Positions 1 through 8,862 of a DNA stretch of 64,000 nt are shown here, piece after piece. Below the pieces are notes generated by a model. That model ran no database searches and was not told the DNA's origin. It was given only the letters and a program-made list of their open reading frames with translations. The DNA is taken from positions 6,448,001 through 6,512,000 of the forward strand of contig NZ_CP130427.1 in NCBI RefSeq assembly GCF_030518795.1, read 5' to 3'. Positions within the stretch are counted from its first letter, which is position 1; each line of letters begins with the position of its first letter. This stretch comes from Micromonospora sp. NBRC 110009. Lineage in GTDB: Bacteria > Actinomycetota > Actinomycetes > Mycobacteriales > Micromonosporaceae. A program made the translations under genes and the position numbers.

Positions 1-2
1 GG

Positions 3-1010
3 TTGACCGAGGAGCACGACAACTTCCGCGCCGCGATCGACCGCTGCCTGGACCGGCGCGACGGGGTCGACGCCGGCCTGCGGCTGGCGGACGCCCTCTT
101 CCTGTTCTGGAACTACGGCCCCCGGTACGAGGGGGTTCGCGCGCTGACCGCGCTGCTCGCCGCCGGTGTCCCGGCGCCCGCCGCACGGGCCGCCGCCCTG
201 CAGCGGATCGGCCTGCTCGGCGTCTACTACCCCACCGCGCAGACCCGGGCCGCGGCCCGGGAGAGCGTGGTGGCGTTCGAGCGCCTGGGCGACCCGGTCA
301 ACACCGCCACCTCGCGGCTGGTCGTGGCGTGGGAGGGCCAGTACGACGGCGACCCGGACCGGTACCGGGCGATGGTCGCCCAGGCGATCCGCGAGCGGGG
401 CGGCACCGACGACCCCTGGTGGCACGGGACCGTCCACTACGTCGAAGCGCTGCTGGATCTGCGGACCGGCGCCTTCGAGCGGTCCGCCGAACAGTGGGCC
501 CGCAGCCTCGAGTGGACCCGGAAGGCGGGCGACCTGCTGCTGCCCGCCGGGATCCTGGCGCACCTCGGCATCGCGCTGCGCGAGGCCGGCCGGCCCGACG
601 AGGCGATCGCCACGCTGGAGGAAGCGGCGGCCGAGGCGCGGCGCAACCCCTCCCCCCATGCGACGGCGTTCACCCTCGTGCAGCTCGCCCACACCCGGCT
701 GGACCGCGGCGAGGTCGACGGGGTGGCGGCGATGCTCGTCGAGGCGGACGAGACCGCCCGCCGCAGCGGCAACCCGCGCTGCCAGGCCTGGGCCGCCTGG
801 GGCCGGGCCCGGATCGGGTACGCGGAAGGCGACGCGGTCGGCGCGGCCGACGAGTGCCGCCGCGCCCTGGACCTGCTCCAGGAGCGGGAGTTCCCGTGGG
901 CGCGGCGCCGGCTCTGGTCGCTGGCGGCCGACGCGGCGACGGCCGCGGGGCGGCCGCAGGAGGCGGACGCGGCCCGGCGGGCCGCCGCGGACCTGGCGGC
1001 GGGCCGCTAA
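3..1010 (+). CDS. AfsR/LuxR-type regulator, C-terminal TPR part (5' end outside window)
   Basis: The reading frame is open from the left edge, so this is the 3' part of a larger gene. The first residues (EEHDNFRAAIDRCLDRRDG, then GLRLADALFLFW) match the junction between the NB-ARC ATPase and the TPR array in AfsR/SARP or LuxR-type ATP-dependent regulators. The remaining ~300 residues are Ala/Leu/Arg-rich helical pairs with TPR-like character, for example LAHLGIALREAGRPDEAIAT. There is no DNA-binding domain in the visible part; in this family it is N-terminal and would lie upstream of the window. The stop codon overlaps the stop of the convergent HMA gene. Family assignment is confident; the ligand and targets are unknown. 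Confidence 0.75.
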   Translation: MTEEHDNFRAAIDRCLDRRDGVDAGLRLADALFLFWNYGPRYEGVRALTALLAAGVPAPAARAAALQRIGLLGVYYPTAQTRAAARESVVAFERLGDPVNTATSRLVVAWEGQYDGDPDRYRAMVAQAIRERGGTDDPWWHGTVHYVEALLDLRTGAFERSAEQWARSLEWTRKAGDLLLPAGILAHLGIALREAGRPDEAIATLEEAAAEARRNPSPHATAFTLVQLAHTRLDRGEVDGVAAMLVEADETARRSGNPRCQAWAAWGRARIGYAEGDAVGAADECRRALDLLQEREFPWARRRLWSLAADAATAAGRPQEADAARRAAADLAAGR

Positions 1011-1252
1011 CCGGGACGGCGGCAGTCCGGGCCGTCCGGGCAGACCGCCAGGCCGGCGCGGCGCAGCGCGGCCGGATCCACCTCCCCGCCCACCCGCAGC
1101 GTGCCGGCGTCCACGTCGAACTCCAGCGACACCACCCCGGGCAGGTCGCTCACCCGTCGGCTGACCGCGCGGACACACCGCCGACACATCCCGGGCGGCA
1201 GCCGCACGGTTGTCACCCGCGTTGACGCCCCGGGGTCGTTCCGTTCCACCAT
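1007..1252 (-). CDS. HMA-fold heavy-metal-binding protein
   Basis: An 81-aa protein with the GMxCxxC-like metal site of the heavy-metal-associated fold: GMCRRC, with Cys23 and Cys26. The beta-alpha-beta pattern around it fits CopZ/HMA proteins: strand VTTVRLPPG, helix CVRAVSRRVSDLPGV, strand VSLEFDVDAGTLRVGG. Such proteins chaperone Cu(I) or other soft metals in the cytosol. The C-terminal tail carries two further cysteines (VCPDGPDCRR), which could add a metal site or a disulfide. No P-type ATPase lies next to it here. The gene converges on the upstream regulator, and the two stop codons overlap. Confidence 0.7.
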   Translation of the reverse strand: MVERNDPGASTRVTTVRLPPGMCRRCVRAVSRRVSDLPGVVSLEFDVDAGTLRVGGEVDPAALRRAGLAVCPDGPDCRRPG

Positions 1253-1294
1253 GCCGCCAGCCTGGCCGGGGCCGCTGGCGACCGGCTGTCCATC

Positions 1295-1338
1295 CGCTGT
1301 CCGCCCCCGCCCGATCGACAGCCAGCGTCCGGACAGCG
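1295..1338. promoter_or_regulatory. Inverted repeat CGCTGTCCG / CGGACAGCG, candidate operator
   Basis: Two perfect 9-bp arms at 1295-1303 and 1330-1338 are separated by 26 bp, with a further GGCTGTCC half-site at 1284-1291. They lie in the divergent region between the HMA gene and the small ORF/ABC exporter operon, about 55 bp before the 43-aa ORF. This is a plausible regulator site for either direction; the cognate regulator is unknown. Confidence 0.4.
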
Positions 1339-1390
1339 CGGCGGGCGACTCTCCTCAGGTCACCGATCCACACCTGACCGAGGAGTTGCC

Positions 1391-1522
1391 ATGAACCACC
1401 TGCTCACCGCCGAGCTGTTCCAGCTGGAGCGCGCCGAACTGGTCCGCCAACTGCGCCGGGACCGGCACGCCGCCACCGTTCGCGCGACCCGCACCCCGCT
1501 GCACCGCCGAACCGCCCGCTGA
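1391..1522 (+). CDS. Small basic ORF ahead of ABC exporter (43 aa)
   Basis: The ORF starts MNHLLTAELFQLERAELVRQ and ends RTARstop; it has a good ribosome site (GAGGAG at 1380-1385) five bases before the ATG. It lies 36 bp upstream of the ABC ATPase gene on the same strand and has the same codon use as its neighbours. It is amphipathic and Arg-rich, with no signal peptide or membrane segment. It could be a functional small protein of the exporter operon or a translated leader. No family is recognised. Confidence 0.55.
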   Translation: MNHLLTAELFQLERAELVRQLRRDRHAATVRATRTPLHRRTAR

Positions 1523-1558
1523 GCCACCCGACCCGACGCACCAGCCAGGAGACCTCCG

Positions 1559-2335
1559 ATGACCACGAGCATCGCCCCCGCACCCGCCACCACCGCCGCC
1601 GTGCAGGCCCGCGACGTCGTTCGCACCTACGGCCGAGGGGACGCCGCCGTCCGCGCCCTCGACGGCGCCACCGTGTCCATCCCGGCCGGCCGGTTCACCG
1701 CGATCATGGGTCCGTCCGGCTCCGGCAAGTCGACGCTCATGCACGCGCTGGCCGGCCTCGACACCGTCGACGCCGGGCAGATCCTGCTCGGCGGGACGGA
1801 CCTCGGCCAGCTGACCGAGCGGCAGCGGACCCTGCTGCGCCGCGACCGGATCGGCTTCGTGTTCCAGGCCTTCAACCTGGTGCCGACCCTGACCGCGCGG
1901 GAGAACATCGTCCTGCCGCTCACCCTGGCCGGCCGCCGGCCCGACCCCGCGCGCCTGGCCCACCTGGTCGCCACCCTCGGCCTGACCGACCGGTTACGGC
2001 ACCGACCCGGGGAACTCTCCGGTGGCCAGCAGCAGCGGGTCGCGGTGGCCCGCGCGCTGGTGACCCGCCCGGAGATCGTCTTCGCCGACGAGCCGACCGG
2101 GAACCTCGACTCGCAGGCGGCCGAGGCGTTGCTCGGCTTCCTGCGACAGGCCGTCGACGAGCTCGGGCAGACCATCGTGATGGTCACCCACGACCCGCAC
2201 GCCGCCGCGTACGCCGACCGGGTGGTGTTCCTCGCCGACGGCCGGATCGACGGCGAACTCGACGCACCGACCGTGCCGGCCATCCTGTCCCACATGGCGC
2301 GCCTGGCCGCGCCCGCGGCCACCGGAGGGAACTGA
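1559..2335 (+). CDS. MacB/LolD-type ABC transporter ATP-binding protein
   Basis: A 258-aa ATPase with the complete motif set: Walker A GPSGSGKST (residues 51-59), Q-loop around FVFQAFNLVP, signature LSGGQQQR, Walker B IVFADEPTGNLD and the switch histidine in VTHD. The EPTGNLD wording and the FtsX-like partner place it in the MacB/LolD/FtsE class, which drives mechanotransmission or export of peptides, lipoproteins or drugs rather than import. ATG at 1559 follows GGAGA. The stop is one base before the permease ATG, so the two are translated as a pair. The substrate cannot be read from the sequence. Confidence 0.92.
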   Translation: MTTSIAPAPATTAAVQARDVVRTYGRGDAAVRALDGATVSIPAGRFTAIMGPSGSGKSTLMHALAGLDTVDAGQILLGGTDLGQLTERQRTLLRRDRIGFVFQAFNLVPTLTARENIVLPLTLAGRRPDPARLAHLVATLGLTDRLRHRPGELSGGQQQRVAVARALVTRPEIVFADEPTGNLDSQAAEALLGFLRQAVDELGQTIVMVTHDPHAAAYADRVVFLADGRIDGELDAPTVPAILSHMARLAAPAATGGN

Positions 2336-2336
2336 C

Positions 2337-4865
2337 ATGTGGCGGCTGACCCTGCGTACCACCCTGGCCCGCCGGGCCCGGCTGGCGCTGACCCTGCTCG
2401 CGGTCGTCCTCGGCGTCACCTTCGCCACCGGCGGCCTGATCCTCACCGACACCTCCGGCCGGCTGCTGGACGACCAGTTCCGCACCGCGACCGCCGGCGT
2501 CGACCTGACCGTGCGGGACGCGGTCGCCTTCGACTCCGCGATGGGCGTCGAGGTCGCCCGGGACCCGCTGCCGGCGGGCCTCCCGGAGGAGATCGCCGCG
2601 GTGCCCGGCGTGGCCGCCGCCCGGCCGCTGGTCCGCGGCCAGGGCCTGCTGGAGGTGGACGGCACGGCGGTCGTGCCGAGCGGGGCCTCCGTGCTGTCCT
2701 CCTGGGTGCCGGCACCGATCGGCGCGTTCACCGTCCGCAGTGGCCGACCCCCGGCCGCCGACGACGAGGTGGTGATCGACGAGGACACCGCCCGCGGTCA
2801 CCACGTCGGGCTCGGCGACACCGTGACGGTCCGGGCGACCGACATCGCCCGGCTTCGGGTGGTCGGACTGGCCGGGTTCGGCGCCCGGGGCGGCCTGCCG
2901 AACAGCACGGTCGCCCTGGTCACCCTTCCGTCGGCGCAGCGCCTGCTCCGGCTCGGCTCGGACGTCTCCGAGGTGGCGGTGGTCGCCGCGCCCGGCGTCG
3001 CCCCGGCGGACCTGCGGGTCCGCATCAGCAGCGCCGTCGGCGCCGGCTACGAGGTGGCCCCGAGCCGGGACATCGCGGCGGCCGGGGCGGCGGCCGCGCG
3101 GGACCAGCTCAGCTGGCTGCAACTGGTGCTGCTCGCCCTGGCGGCGGCGGCCCTGCTGGTCGGCGCGTTCCTGATCGCCAACACGTTCTCGATCGTCATC
3201 ACCCAGCGCACCCGGGAGCTCGCCCTGCTGCGGGCCGCCGGCGCGACCGGCGGGCAGGTGCTGCGTTCCGTTCTCGGCGAGGCGCTGCTGGTCGGGTTCG
3301 CCGCCTCGGCCGTCGGGCTCGGCCTCGGCGTCGCCGCCGCCACCGGCATCCGCGACCTGGCCGGGGCGTTCGGCGTACCGCTGCCGGCGGGCGGGCTGGT
3401 GCTGACCGGCCGGACCGTGCTGGTGGCGTTCGCCGTCGGCGTCCTCGTCACGGTCGGCTCGGCGGTCGGCCCGGCCCGGCGGGCGGCCGCGGTGGCGCCG
3501 GTGGCGGCGCTGCGGGAGGCGGCTGCCGCCCGTACCGGACGGGTCCGGGCGGTCGCCGGTGCGCTGGCCGCCGCGGCGGGCCTGGCCGCGACGGCCGCGG
3601 TGCTCGTCGCGGACGCGCCGGTCCCGCTGCTCGGCGTGGCCGCGCTGGGCGCGGTCGGCGGCCTCGCGCTGCTCGGCCCGTCCCTCACCCCCGCCCTGGT
3701 ACGCCTGGTCGGCCGGCCGCTGGCCGCCGCCGGGGTGACCGGCCGGCTGGCCACCGCGTCGGCGGCCCGCACCCCGCGGCGCACCGCGGCGACCGCCCTG
3801 GCGCTGGCCCTCGGGCTCGCGCTGATCAGCTTCATGGCCGTCCTCGCCACCTCGGTCAACAGTTCGGTCCGGGCGTCCTACGCCGAGGTGATCACCGCCG
3901 ACCACGTGGTCGAGAGCGCCCGCAACGAGATGCTCGGTGGCCTCTCCCCCGTCGTGTACGACCGGGTGAGCCGGCTGCCCGAGGTGGCGGTCGCGTCCCG
4001 GCTGCGCTACGGCCACTGGCGCGACGGGGACGCCACCCAGGCCCTCACCGCCGTGGACCCGGCCACGCTGCCCCGGGTGACGTCCCTGCACTTCACCGCC
4101 GGCAACCTGGCGGCGCTGACCGGCGGGGGCGTCGTGCTGGCCGAGCACGTGGCCCGGGACCGGGGCCTGGCCGTCGGGGACGAACTGCCCATGACGTTCT
4201 CCCGCACCGGCACCCGCAGCCTTCCGGTGGTTGGCCTGCTGCGCGACGGGGACGCCCGGGCGCTCTCCACCGACTACCTCATCTCGCTGGACACCTTCGC
4301 CCGGCTCTACAGCGAGGAGATGGACGCGAGCGTGCTGATCCGCACCGCCGACGGGACCGACCGGGCGGCCGCGGAGCGGGCGATGAAGGCGGCCCTGGCC
4401 GACACCCCGACCGCCCAGCTGCGCGACCAGGCCGCCGCGGTGGCCGGCCGGACCCAGATGATCGACCAGGTGCTCGGGCTGGTGACGGTGCTGCTGATGC
4501 TGGCCGTGCTGATCGCCCTGCTCGGCATCACCAACACCCTCGCCCTGTCGATCACCGAGCGCACCGCGGAGATCGGGCTGCTCCGCGCGGTGGGGATGAC
4601 CCGCCGGCAGCTCGCCTGGATGATCCGCAGCGAGGCGGTGCTGGTCGCCGCGCTGGCCAGCGTCCTGGGGATCGTGCTGGGCGTCGGTTTCGCCGCCGCC
4701 ACGGTCCGCGCGCTGGGCCGGGACGCCCCGACCGTGTTGGCGGTGCCGGCCGGCCGGCTGCTGCTCGTGCTGGCCGTCGCCCTCGCCGCCGGCCTGCTCG
4801 CCGGCCTGCTGCCCGCCCGGCGCGCCGCCCGGCTGGACGTCCTCGCCGCCATCGGCACGCCCTGA
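2337..4865 (+). CDS. FtsX-like ABC transporter permease
   Basis: An 842-aa membrane protein forming the permease of the preceding ATPase. It has an N-terminal TM anchor (ARLALTLLAVVLGVTFATGG), a large extracytoplasmic MacB-PCD-like domain, then two FtsX modules. Each module has the typical sequence after its first helix: TQRTRELALLRAAGATGGQV near 290 and TERTAEIGLLRAVGMTRRQL near 740. The doubled FtsX layout (8-10 TM segments) is common in actinobacterial single-chain permeases, so one copy may replace a LolC/E-type dimer. The ribosome site GGAGGGAA overlaps the end of the ATPase gene. A strong hairpin follows 12 bp after the stop. Confidence 0.9.
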   Translation: MWRLTLRTTLARRARLALTLLAVVLGVTFATGGLILTDTSGRLLDDQFRTATAGVDLTVRDAVAFDSAMGVEVARDPLPAGLPEEIAAVPGVAAARPLVRGQGLLEVDGTAVVPSGASVLSSWVPAPIGAFTVRSGRPPAADDEVVIDEDTARGHHVGLGDTVTVRATDIARLRVVGLAGFGARGGLPNSTVALVTLPSAQRLLRLGSDVSEVAVVAAPGVAPADLRVRISSAVGAGYEVAPSRDIAAAGAAAARDQLSWLQLVLLALAAAALLVGAFLIANTFSIVITQRTRELALLRAAGATGGQVLRSVLGEALLVGFAASAVGLGLGVAAATGIRDLAGAFGVPLPAGGLVLTGRTVLVAFAVGVLVTVGSAVGPARRAAAVAPVAALREAAAARTGRVRAVAGALAAAAGLAATAAVLVADAPVPLLGVAALGAVGGLALLGPSLTPALVRLVGRPLAAAGVTGRLATASAARTPRRTAATALALALGLALISFMAVLATSVNSSVRASYAEVITADHVVESARNEMLGGLSPVVYDRVSRLPEVAVASRLRYGHWRDGDATQALTAVDPATLPRVTSLHFTAGNLAALTGGGVVLAEHVARDRGLAVGDELPMTFSRTGTRSLPVVGLLRDGDARALSTDYLISLDTFARLYSEEMDASVLIRTADGTDRAAAERAMKAALADTPTAQLRDQAAAVAGRTQMIDQVLGLVTVLLMLAVLIALLGITNTLALSITERTAEIGLLRAVGMTRRQLAWMIRSEAVLVAALASVLGIVLGVGFAAATVRALGRDAPTVLAVPAGRLLLVLAVALAAGLLAGLLPARRAARLDVLAAIGTP

Positions 4866-4877
4866 CCCGTCACCCCC

Positions 4878-4908
4878 GGGTGGCGTCGGCCTTCCGCCGG
4901 CGCCACCC
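4878..4908 (+). terminator. Hairpin terminator after ABC exporter
   Basis: A 13-bp stem (GGGTGGCGTCGGC pairing with GCCGGCGCCACCC, one G-U pair) with a CTTCC loop starts 12 bp after the permease stop. There is no U-tract, which is usual for high-GC actinomycetes. It separates the exporter from the GNAT gene. Confidence 0.65.
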
Positions 4909-4927
4909 GTCCGGTAAGGAGTAGACC

Positions 4928-5404
4928 ATGACCGAAACCGTTACCATCCGACCGGCCGGCCCGGCCGACGCCAGCACCGTCGACACCCTGGTCCGCGAGA
5001 TCGCCGCCCACGAGGGCGACGCCGCGCACGTCACCGTCACCGTGGACGGGTGGCGCACCCTGCTCGGCCGCAGCGACGTCACGGTGCTGCTCGCCGAGCG
5101 GGCCGGCGAGCCGCTCGGCTACGTCTCGGCACTGCGCCGCGTGCACCTGTGGTCGGGGCGCGACATCCTCGCGCTGGACGACCTGTGGGTCCGGGCGTCC
5201 GCCCGGGACGGCGGGGTCGGGCGGGCGCTGATGCTCGCGCTGGCCCGTACCGCGGCCGACGACGGGCTCGTCATCCGCTGGGAGGTCAAGCCGGAGAACG
5301 CCGGGGCGCAGCGGTTCTACCGGCGGCTCGGTGCGCGGCTCTTCCCCAAGGTGATCGCCGGCTGGCGTCCCGAGAGCTACCAGCCGGCGCTGTCGGCGGA
5401 GTGA
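4928..5404 (+). CDS. GNAT-family N-acetyltransferase
   Basis: A 158-aa protein of normal GNAT length. The N-terminal strand TVTIRPAGPADASTVDTLV and the acetyl-CoA loop region VRASARDGGVGRALMLALAR (Q/RxxGxG/A variant) are present, followed by IRWEVKPENAGAQRFYRRLG, the classical motif B with the NxxAxxFY signature. It should transfer acetyl from acetyl-CoA to an amine of a small molecule or protein; the acceptor is unknown. The ATG follows AAGGAG. The gene stands alone between the exporter terminator and the acyl-CoA ligase palindrome. Confidence 0.85.
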   Translation: MTETVTIRPAGPADASTVDTLVREIAAHEGDAAHVTVTVDGWRTLLGRSDVTVLLAERAGEPLGYVSALRRVHLWSGRDILALDDLWVRASARDGGVGRALMLALARTAADDGLVIRWEVKPENAGAQRFYRRLGARLFPKVIAGWRPESYQPALSAE

Positions 5405-5411
5405 CGAACAA

Positions 5412-5444
5412 CCTAAACCGCCGTAAGTTACCGGCGGGTTAAGG
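5412..5444. promoter_or_regulatory. Near-palindromic operator upstream of acyl-CoA ligase
   Basis: A 33-bp imperfect palindrome: left arm CCTAAACCGCCGTAA, right arm TTACCGGCGGGTTAAGG. It sits just after the GNAT stop and ~55 bp before the ligase start. Palindromes built on TTACCGGCGGGTTA-like arms are common ahead of acyl-CoA metabolism genes in actinobacteria and usually bind TetR-type acyl-CoA sensors; that link is inference here. Confidence 0.5.
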
Positions 5445-5499
5445 TGAGGGTGGCCGGCGGAGCGCGTCCGGCCACCATCACCCGACGAGGAGACGGCGA

Positions 5500-7182
5500 A
5501 TGGACGCGACCGCCGAGCGGCCCTGGACGCGCAGCTACGCCCCCGGCGTACCGGCCACCGTGGAGGAGCCGGCCGGCTCGCTGGTGGACCTGCTCACCGA
5601 CGCCGCCCGCCGGTTCGGCCCCCGGGTCGCGCTGGACTTCTACGGCGCCACCACCAGCTACGCCGAGTTGGCCGACGAGGTCTCCCGGGCGGCCGAGGCG
5701 CTGCGCCGGCTCGGCGTCGGCCGCGGCGACCGGGTGGCCCTGGTGCTGCCGAACTGCCCGCAGCACGTGGTCGCCTTCTACGCGGTGCTGCGCCTCGGCG
5801 CGGTCGTGGTGGAGCACAACCCGCTCTACACCGCCGACGAGCTGGAACATCAGCTCGCCGACCACGGCGCCCGGGTCGCCGTGGTCTGGGACAAGGTCGC
5901 CCCGCTGGTCAGCGGGCGCGGCGCGGTGGAGACCGTGATCGCGGTCGACCTGACCCGGGCGCTGCCGCGGCTCAAGCGCTGGGCACTGCGGCTGCCGCTG
6001 CCCAAGGTCCGCGCCGCCCGGGCCGCGATGACCGCCCCGGCGCCCGGCGCGCACTCCTGGTCCACCGTGGTCGCCGCCGCGCCGCCGCTGTCCGCCGACT
6101 ATTCCGGGCCGGGCGTCGACGACATCGCACTGCTGCAGTACACCGGCGGCACCACCGGCGTCCCCAAGGGCGCCGTCCTCACCCATCGGAACCTGCGGGC
6201 CAACGCCGCGCAGGGCCGCGCCTGGGTGCCCGGCCTCCGCGATGGCGAGGAGACCGTGTACGCGGTGCTGCCGCTGTTCCACGCGTACGGTCTGACGCTC
6301 TGCCTGACCTTCTCGGTGAGCATCGGCGCCACCCTGGTCCTCTTCCCCCGCTTCGACCTCGACCAGGTCCTCGACGCGGTCCGGCGGCGGCCGCCGACCT
6401 TCCTGCCGGCCGTGCCGCCGATCTACGCGCGGCTCGCCACCGCCGCCCGGGAACGCGGCGTCGACCTCACCTCCATCCGGTACGCCATCTCCGGCGCGAT
6501 GGCGCTGCCGCCGGCCACCGTGGAGCTGTGGGAATCGGTGACCGGCGGCCTGCTCGTCGAGGGCTACGGGATGACCGAGACCTCCCCGATCACGCTGGGC
6601 AACCCGGTCTCCCCCGCCCGCCGGCCGGGCACGGTCGGGGTGCCGTTCCCGTCCACCGAGGTACGCATCGTCGACCCGGAGGACCCGACCCGGGACCGCG
6701 CCCCGGGCGAGGCCGGCGAGCTGCTGGTCCGCGGCCCGCAGGTGTTCGCCGGCTACTGGAACCGTCCCGAGGAGACGGCGGCCGTGCTGCTGCCGGACGG
6801 TTGGCTGCGCACCGGCGACGTGGTCACCATGGACCCGGACGGCTTCGTGACCGTGGTGGACCGGATCAAGGAGCTGATCATCACCGGCGGGTTCAACGTG
6901 TACCCGTCCGAGGTGGAGGAGGCGCTGCGCCGCATCCCGGGCGTGCTGGACGCCGCCGCCGTGGGCCTGCCCGCCGCTTCGGGCGGCGAGGACGTGGTCG
7001 CGGCCGTGGTGCTGGACCCGGGCGTGGGTGCCGACCCCGACTCGGTCCGGTCCGCCTGCCGGCAGCACCTCGCCGGCTACAAGGTGCCCCGCCGGGTCGT
7101 GGAGCTGGACGACCTGCCCCGCTCGCAGATCGGCAAGGTGCTGCGCCGTCAGGTCCGGGACCGCCTGCTCGCCGAGAGCTGA
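5500..7182 (+). CDS. Long-chain acyl-CoA ligase (FadD-like)
   Basis: A 560-aa ANL-superfamily enzyme that activates a fatty or aryl acid to acyl-AMP and then acyl-CoA. Motifs in order: P-loop YTGGTTGVPKGAVLTH (~210-225), GYGMTET (~355), WLRTGDVVTMDPDGFVTVVDR, the hinge and A8 region KELIITGGFNVYPSEVEEAL, and the C-terminal catalytic lysine context PRSQIGKVLRRQV. GFNVYP and the overall length fit the FadD/DltA-like long-chain group. ATG at 5500 follows GAGGAG. The gene is monocistronic and preceded by a palindrome, so it is probably controlled by an acyl-CoA-responsive repressor. Confidence 0.88.
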   Translation: MDATAERPWTRSYAPGVPATVEEPAGSLVDLLTDAARRFGPRVALDFYGATTSYAELADEVSRAAEALRRLGVGRGDRVALVLPNCPQHVVAFYAVLRLGAVVVEHNPLYTADELEHQLADHGARVAVVWDKVAPLVSGRGAVETVIAVDLTRALPRLKRWALRLPLPKVRAARAAMTAPAPGAHSWSTVVAAAPPLSADYSGPGVDDIALLQYTGGTTGVPKGAVLTHRNLRANAAQGRAWVPGLRDGEETVYAVLPLFHAYGLTLCLTFSVSIGATLVLFPRFDLDQVLDAVRRRPPTFLPAVPPIYARLATAARERGVDLTSIRYAISGAMALPPATVELWESVTGGLLVEGYGMTETSPITLGNPVSPARRPGTVGVPFPSTEVRIVDPEDPTRDRAPGEAGELLVRGPQVFAGYWNRPEETAAVLLPDGWLRTGDVVTMDPDGFVTVVDRIKELIITGGFNVYPSEVEEALRRIPGVLDAAAVGLPAASGGEDVVAAVVLDPGVGADPDSVRSACRQHLAGYKVPRRVVELDDLPRSQIGKVLRRQVRDRLLAES

Positions 7183-7554
7183 CCGCTGTCCTGCCGACAT
7201 CAGAGCCGATGACAGTCAGGTCGAGCTCGGGCTGAATCTTGAAGTTGGGTCGGCGGCACGGACCGGCTCGGCCGGCCCACGATGCCGAAGGCGTCCGGTA
7301 TCCGGCTGACCGTGGTTCCTATTCGCCTTTCCTGCTGGACCGCCGGTGGCTAGTGTGGGGCGGCGAGTGACCCACGAGGAGCTGAGACATGGTCGGTCGT
7401 CCGAGCACGCGTTGACGTCTTAGGCCGTGATCGGCCAGTCATCGCGTGCTGCCCTTGAATCGCGCAGCACAGCGAGCCTTCCCCACCTGCACCGTCAGTG
7501 CGTTTGTCGTACGGCGGTCGGTGCGCCTCGTCCGCAGCAAACCAAGGGGCTTCT
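7183..7554. other. Intergenic region with an 8-codon ORF
   Basis: There is no full gene in this 372-bp gap. At 7389-7415 a very short ORF (MVGRPSTR, stop) is preceded by a good ribosome site (GAGGAG). It could be a regulatory leader or the stub of a lost gene; GRPS-type starts are common in TetR-like proteins. Otherwise nothing is recognisable. Confidence 0.3.
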
Positions 7555-8862
7555 GTGCCGTCCGGTTACTCTGCCGCCGTCGCCGATTCCGCTCGAACCG
7601 TCACGCCGCGCCTGTGGCGCAATTCCGACTTCCGCCGGCTTTGGGCAGGCCAGACAGCCTCGCAGCTGGGCGAGCAGGCGAGCCTGGTGATCCTGCCGCT
7701 GATCGCCGTCCTGACGCTCAACGTCGGCGGGGACGAACTGGGCGTTCTACGCGCGGTGGGGCAGGCACCGCTGCTGCTGCTCGCGCTGTTCGTCGGCGTG
7801 TGGGTGGACAAGTGGCGGACCCGAACCGTCATGGTCCTGGCGGACCTCGGCCGAGCCCTGGCGCTGGGCGGAGTCGCCGTGGCCGGCCTCGTGGGCGGCC
7901 TCGGCCTGCCGGCGCTGTTGGCTGTCGCCTTCGCCATCGGGGCTCTGTCGGTGTTCTTCGACGTCGCCTACCAGGCCTCTCTCGTACGCCTGGTGAAACG
8001 CGATCAGCTGCTGCTGGGCAACAGCGCGATCGAGGGAAGCCGGTCCGCGGCCCAGATCGGCGGTCCCGCCCTCGGCGGGATGATGACGTCCCTGCTGTCG
8101 GCGCCGATCGCCGCCGCCTCCAGCGCCCTGTTCTTCGTGGTGTCGTTCCTGAGCATCTCCCGCATCCGTCACCGCGAGTCGATCCCGGAGCACCCGGGCG
8201 GTCCCCAGCGGATCTGGCGACAGATCGATGAGGGCCTCCGCTTCGTCGTCCGCGACACCTCACTCCGTGCCGTGTGCCTCGCCTCGGCCGCATTCCAGTT
8301 GTCCTTCGCGGCCATGATGACCACCTACCTGCTCTTCCTGCCGCGGGAACTGCGCCTGTCGGGCACCGCGATCGGGCTGGCGCTCGCCGCGACGGGGCCG
8401 GGCGCGCTCGTGGGCTCCCTGCTCGCCGCCCGCCTCCCGAGCCGCCTCGGTTACGGAGCGGTACTCGTCGCTGCGGCGATCATCGGTGACGGCGTGATGC
8501 TGTGCGTGCCCGCGTTGCACGGCACCCCTGCGGCCACCATTCCCGCACTAATCGCGATCAACATCGTGTTCGGAGCCTTCGGCCAACTGGTCAACGTCGC
8601 TATCATGGCCGTCCGGCAGGCCGTCACCCCGGACACGATGCAAGGCCGCGTCGCCGCGACGATCACCTTCGCCGGCATGGGCCTGACGCCACTCGGCTCG
8701 CTGCTCGGCGGCGTCCTCGCAGAACACCTGGGGATACGCACGGCTCTCCTGGTCACGGCCGCCGGCATGATGCTGTCACCCGTACTCATGGCGCTGTCCC
8801 CACTCGCCCACCTGGGGCCGGCGCTTCCACCACCAGATACGGCTCATGATCAGACGCACTGA
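7555..8862 (+). CDS. MFS exporter (EntS/MFS_3-like)
   Basis: A 435-aa major facilitator with about 12 TM segments. The N-terminal motif LWRNSDFRRLWAGQTASQLGEQ and the loop-2/3 segment GVWVDKWRTRTVMVLADLGRA are typical of the MFS_3 (enterobactin exporter EntS-like) group of small-molecule and siderophore exporters. The middle loop RLVKRDQLLLGNSAIEGSRSA is another group hallmark. GTG at 7555 is chosen because AGGGGC precedes it and the family N-terminus begins there; an upstream GTG at 7498 would add 19 low-complexity residues. The substrate is unknown, and no siderophore genes are next to it. Confidence 0.85.
   Translation: MPSGYSAAVADSARTVTPRLWRNSDFRRLWAGQTASQLGEQASLVILPLIAVLTLNVGGDELGVLRAVGQAPLLLLALFVGVWVDKWRTRTVMVLADLGRALALGGVAVAGLVGGLGLPALLAVAFAIGALSVFFDVAYQASLVRLVKRDQLLLGNSAIEGSRSAAQIGGPALGGMMTSLLSAPIAAASSALFFVVSFLSISRIRHRESIPEHPGGPQRIWRQIDEGLRFVVRDTSLRAVCLASAAFQLSFAAMMTTYLLFLPRELRLSGTAIGLALAATGPGALVGSLLAARLPSRLGYGAVLVAAAIIGDGVMLCVPALHGTPAATIPALIAINIVFGAFGQLVNVAIMAVRQAVTPDTMQGRVAATITFAGMGLTPLGSLLGGVLAEHLGIRTALLVTAAGMMLSPVLMALSPLAHLGPALPPPDTAHDQTH

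Noticed and set aside
2184..4148. A 654-codon open frame on the minus strand
   Set aside because: It lies opposite the ABC permease; composition is typical of a GC-rich antisense frame (Gly/Arg/Gln/His), with no domain.
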